Positions 62,391 to 64,000 of a stretch of 64,000 nucleotides of DNA are shown piece after piece. Within the stretch, counting starts at the first letter, position 1; the number at the start of each line of letters is the position of its first letter. The notes below the pieces were generated by a model. It made no database searches. It had not been told where the DNA came from and saw only the letters and a program-made list of their open reading frames with translations. Made by a program: the position numbers and the translations under genes. Source of the DNA: JBGPTF01 sp041490445 (GTDB lineage: Bacteria > Acidobacteriota > Terriglobia > Acidiferrales > UBA7541); assembly GCA_041490445.1 (NCBI GenBank), contig JBGPTF010000003.1, positions 224,013 through 288,012 on the forward strand, read 5' to 3'.

Positions 62391-63080
62391 TCAGCCGTCC
62401 AATGGTTGCTCCTTGGCACCCATAATCAGCAGCCACAACATGATCGGCAATTCCCCGGCCCCAAGGATCATCGCAACTCTGGAAACAACGGTTCCGTGAC
62501 TTGGCAGGAGTAACAGCGTAAGACTCGCGGCCAGGTAGCCGAAACATGCAGGGATCAGCAGGACGCCCAGGATCCGGGGAAGGAAGCGCGACCGGTATAC
62601 GAGCACCCCGAAGGGGAAAAGCCAGAGGCCCCAAAAGATCTGGTTGATCAGATTTCCCTGGCGATGCAGACCGAGGAACAGCATGGCCAGGGCGTCTAGC
62701 TGGCCTTTGCTAAATCCGGACAGGAAATCGCCGCCGCGGAAGAGGGTCAAGGCGGCGATGTTGTTCAGCACATTCACAAACCCGACCGCGACGGAGACCA
62801 GAACCAAGGTCACCATCAGCGAAGCATGAGTCTTGTTGACGCCGCTGAATAGGCGGTAGAGAGCCATGACCAAAAAGATGAAGGCGACCGAGGAGAGCAG
62901 TTCACTGGCGATGCCGAAACGGAAAAGCATCTCGTGAGCCAAGATGTTGTTGGCCGTCGCAGTGGCGTTCCCTGGGACGATCAGAGTGCGTGGAATATAG
63001 ATGAGGCTGAAGGGGGCGGGTATTCCCATCAAAAGATAGAGCAATCCTGCGACTCTTGCGGTCCTGTCGGTTGGGTGCAT
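62391..63080 (-). CDS. DUF4386 membrane protein, first intact copy
   Basis: A 229-residue protein with six predicted helices. The N-terminal RVAGLLYLLMG and PGNATATANNILAHE (residues about 35-50) are typical of DUF4386. AAHE-type segments after helix 1 recur in all copies. No ribosome site was obvious. Paralogue of the downstream gene at 63120, separated by 39 bp. Function unknown. Confidence 0.8.
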   Translation of the reverse strand: MHPTDRTARVAGLLYLLMGIPAPFSLIYIPRTLIVPGNATATANNILAHEMLFRFGIASELLSSVAFIFLVMALYRLFSGVNKTHASLMVTLVLVSVAVGFVNVLNNIAALTLFRGGDFLSGFSKGQLDALAMLFLGLHRQGNLINQIFWGLWLFPFGVLVYRSRFLPRILGVLLIPACFGYLAASLTLLLLPSHGTVVSRVAMILGAGELPIMLWLLIMGAKEQPLDG

Positions 63081-63119
63081 GCCCTCACTCTCCTTGTTTC
63101 GCGGTTGACGCTGGGACCG

Positions 63120-63869
63120 TTACTCGACGAGCGGTGTTCGGATTCCCTTAAACAGAAGCCAGAAACCTGTCGCTAGTTCGAAAATCCCCAGTCCGGAATC
63201 GAACCACCACAGGTTCACGACCTTGGCGAAGGCAGGAGAAATGATCAGCGCGAGAGTACACGCGACGGCCCAGGCGGACGCGATCACACCGAAGCCAGCC
63301 AATCCTCTCGGGATATAGCCCGACTTGAAGAACAAGTAACTGCAGGCGGTGGATGCCAATCCATAGAAAAGCAGGCCGACGTAATAGGCGTCGAAACCGG
63401 AGAGATACAGCCTCGCCAAGGTCTGGGACTGATCTGTTCCAAGCACCCGCAGGTAATCGGCACCGTTCAACAGCCTCAGCGCAGTAAGAAGATTGAGCGA
63501 CATCAGGACCCACAGTGAGGCGTACACGAGCCTCCAGAACGCGGCAAGCAAGGCCAAGGTGCGGCCCACTGGCTTGAGGATCACGTACAGCGCGCTGAGG
63601 AGCGCCACAAGGGTTGCCTCGTAGACCAGGTCGCCGGCAACACCGATACGAAATAATCGTTCGTGCGCCAGGATATTCCGAGCGGTTTCCGCAGCATTGC
63701 CCGGGACAATGAGGCGGGCGAAGATACCATAAAAAGCAGAGACCACGATCGCGAACGAGATCAGGTAAGCAAATCCCGCGACTTTGGCAGCCGTCTGTTG
63801 TGCCGGCTCAATCGCGTGGCGTGTCATTTCCGGTCTGTCCAACCGGTTGCTCGATGCATCTGTGCTCAT
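63120..63869 (-). CDS. DUF4386 membrane protein, second intact copy
   Basis: A 249-residue paralogue with an extra N-terminal soluble segment of about 25 residues. AAKVAGFAYLISFAIV and VPGNAAETARNILAHERLFR match the family. It also has six predicted helices. It lies upstream of the first copy on the same strand, so the three copies arose by tandem duplication and the outermost was lost to IS3. Confidence 0.8.
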   Translation of the reverse strand: MSTDASSNRLDRPEMTRHAIEPAQQTAAKVAGFAYLISFAIVVSAFYGIFARLIVPGNAAETARNILAHERLFRIGVAGDLVYEATLVALLSALYVILKPVGRTLALLAAFWRLVYASLWVLMSLNLLTALRLLNGADYLRVLGTDQSQTLARLYLSGFDAYYVGLLFYGLASTACSYLFFKSGYIPRGLAGFGVIASAWAVACTLALIISPAFAKVVNLWWFDSGLGIFELATGFWLLFKGIRTPLVE

Positions 63870-64000
63870 ATTCTTTACCTCCCTAGCGATGGATGCGGTA
63901 TTGCTTTGGGCGCAGTCGGGATGGCTTCATTGCTCCTTACTCTCGCCGGTGGATGGGCCGAAGCCCCAGCGTTCGCGCATGCGTTGCCGGAATCGTTCCC

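Overview
The window reads as a chromosomal segment of an Acidobacteriota bacterium, probably from the soil Terriglobia or Bryobacter-like groups. The basis is family content: a VWFA-related protein of the acidobacterial type (plus a broken second copy), very large secreted BNR/VPS10-like and Tricorn-like proteins, a SYLF protein, moderately high GC, and the absence of rRNA. This is an inference from gene content, because no phylogenetic marker is present.

Layout. 0.3-4.3 kb (+): an envelope cluster with a small secreted protein ending in an LPKTA sorting signal, a VWA protein and a sortase, then small membrane proteins and a SYLF protein. 4.5-8.8 kb (-): a GH130 phosphorylase, a large GT4 glycosyltransferase and a Crp/Fnr regulator. 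8.9-9.8 kb: an inverted-repeat element, a small membrane gene, an integrase fragment and tRNA-Leu(UAA). 10-13.1 kb (+): a large secreted BNR/VPS10-like protein. 13.3-27.4 kb: a lipid-metabolism region. It contains a CDP-alcohol phosphotransferase, PlsC, a lipid kinase, two acyl ligases, ACP, an enoyl-CoA hydratase, a pyruvyl transferase, an SDR reductase and a HAD-like/reductase fusion, with one S9 peptidase in between.

27.7-30.3 kb: small membrane genes, decayed repeats and a three-gene operon headed by a ribbon-helix-helix-like regulator with an octamer-spaced operator. 30.3-33.4 kb (-): a nucleoside salvage operon (secreted nucleoside hydrolase, PfkB kinase, ureide-permease-like transporter). 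33.5-38.8 kb (-): a TolC, adaptor and RND efflux operon. 39.2-45.7 kb: a PepSY-like protein, a TPR fragment, an orphan MacB-type permease, hemerythrin coupled to an M50/CBS protease, an L,D-transpeptidase and an SPFH protein. 45.8-49.1 kb (-): a Tricorn-like protease. 49.4-50.4 kb (+): DUF5367 and TetR with a palindromic operator. 50.7-56.6 kb (+): a secreted unknown, a family-5 solute-binding protein, an NtrY-like kinase and an NtrC-like regulator. 56.6-58.7 kb (-): a secreted phosphodiesterase and a membrane protein.

58.7-64 kb is a scarred accessory region. A broken VWFA gene abuts the right end of an IS3-type element. Next comes a lower-GC TPR/coiled-coil membrane gene closely bounded by 29-bp direct repeats, then the left end of a second IS3-type element that cuts into a DUF4386 gene, and finally two intact DUF4386 paralogues.

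The best candidates for undescribed biology are the discrete-gene lipid assembly cluster (possibly ether or alkyl lipids), the sortase with its dedicated substrate in a Gram-negative lineage, the solute-binding-protein/two-component operon that lacks a transporter, and the repeat-bounded cargo gene between IS3 halves.
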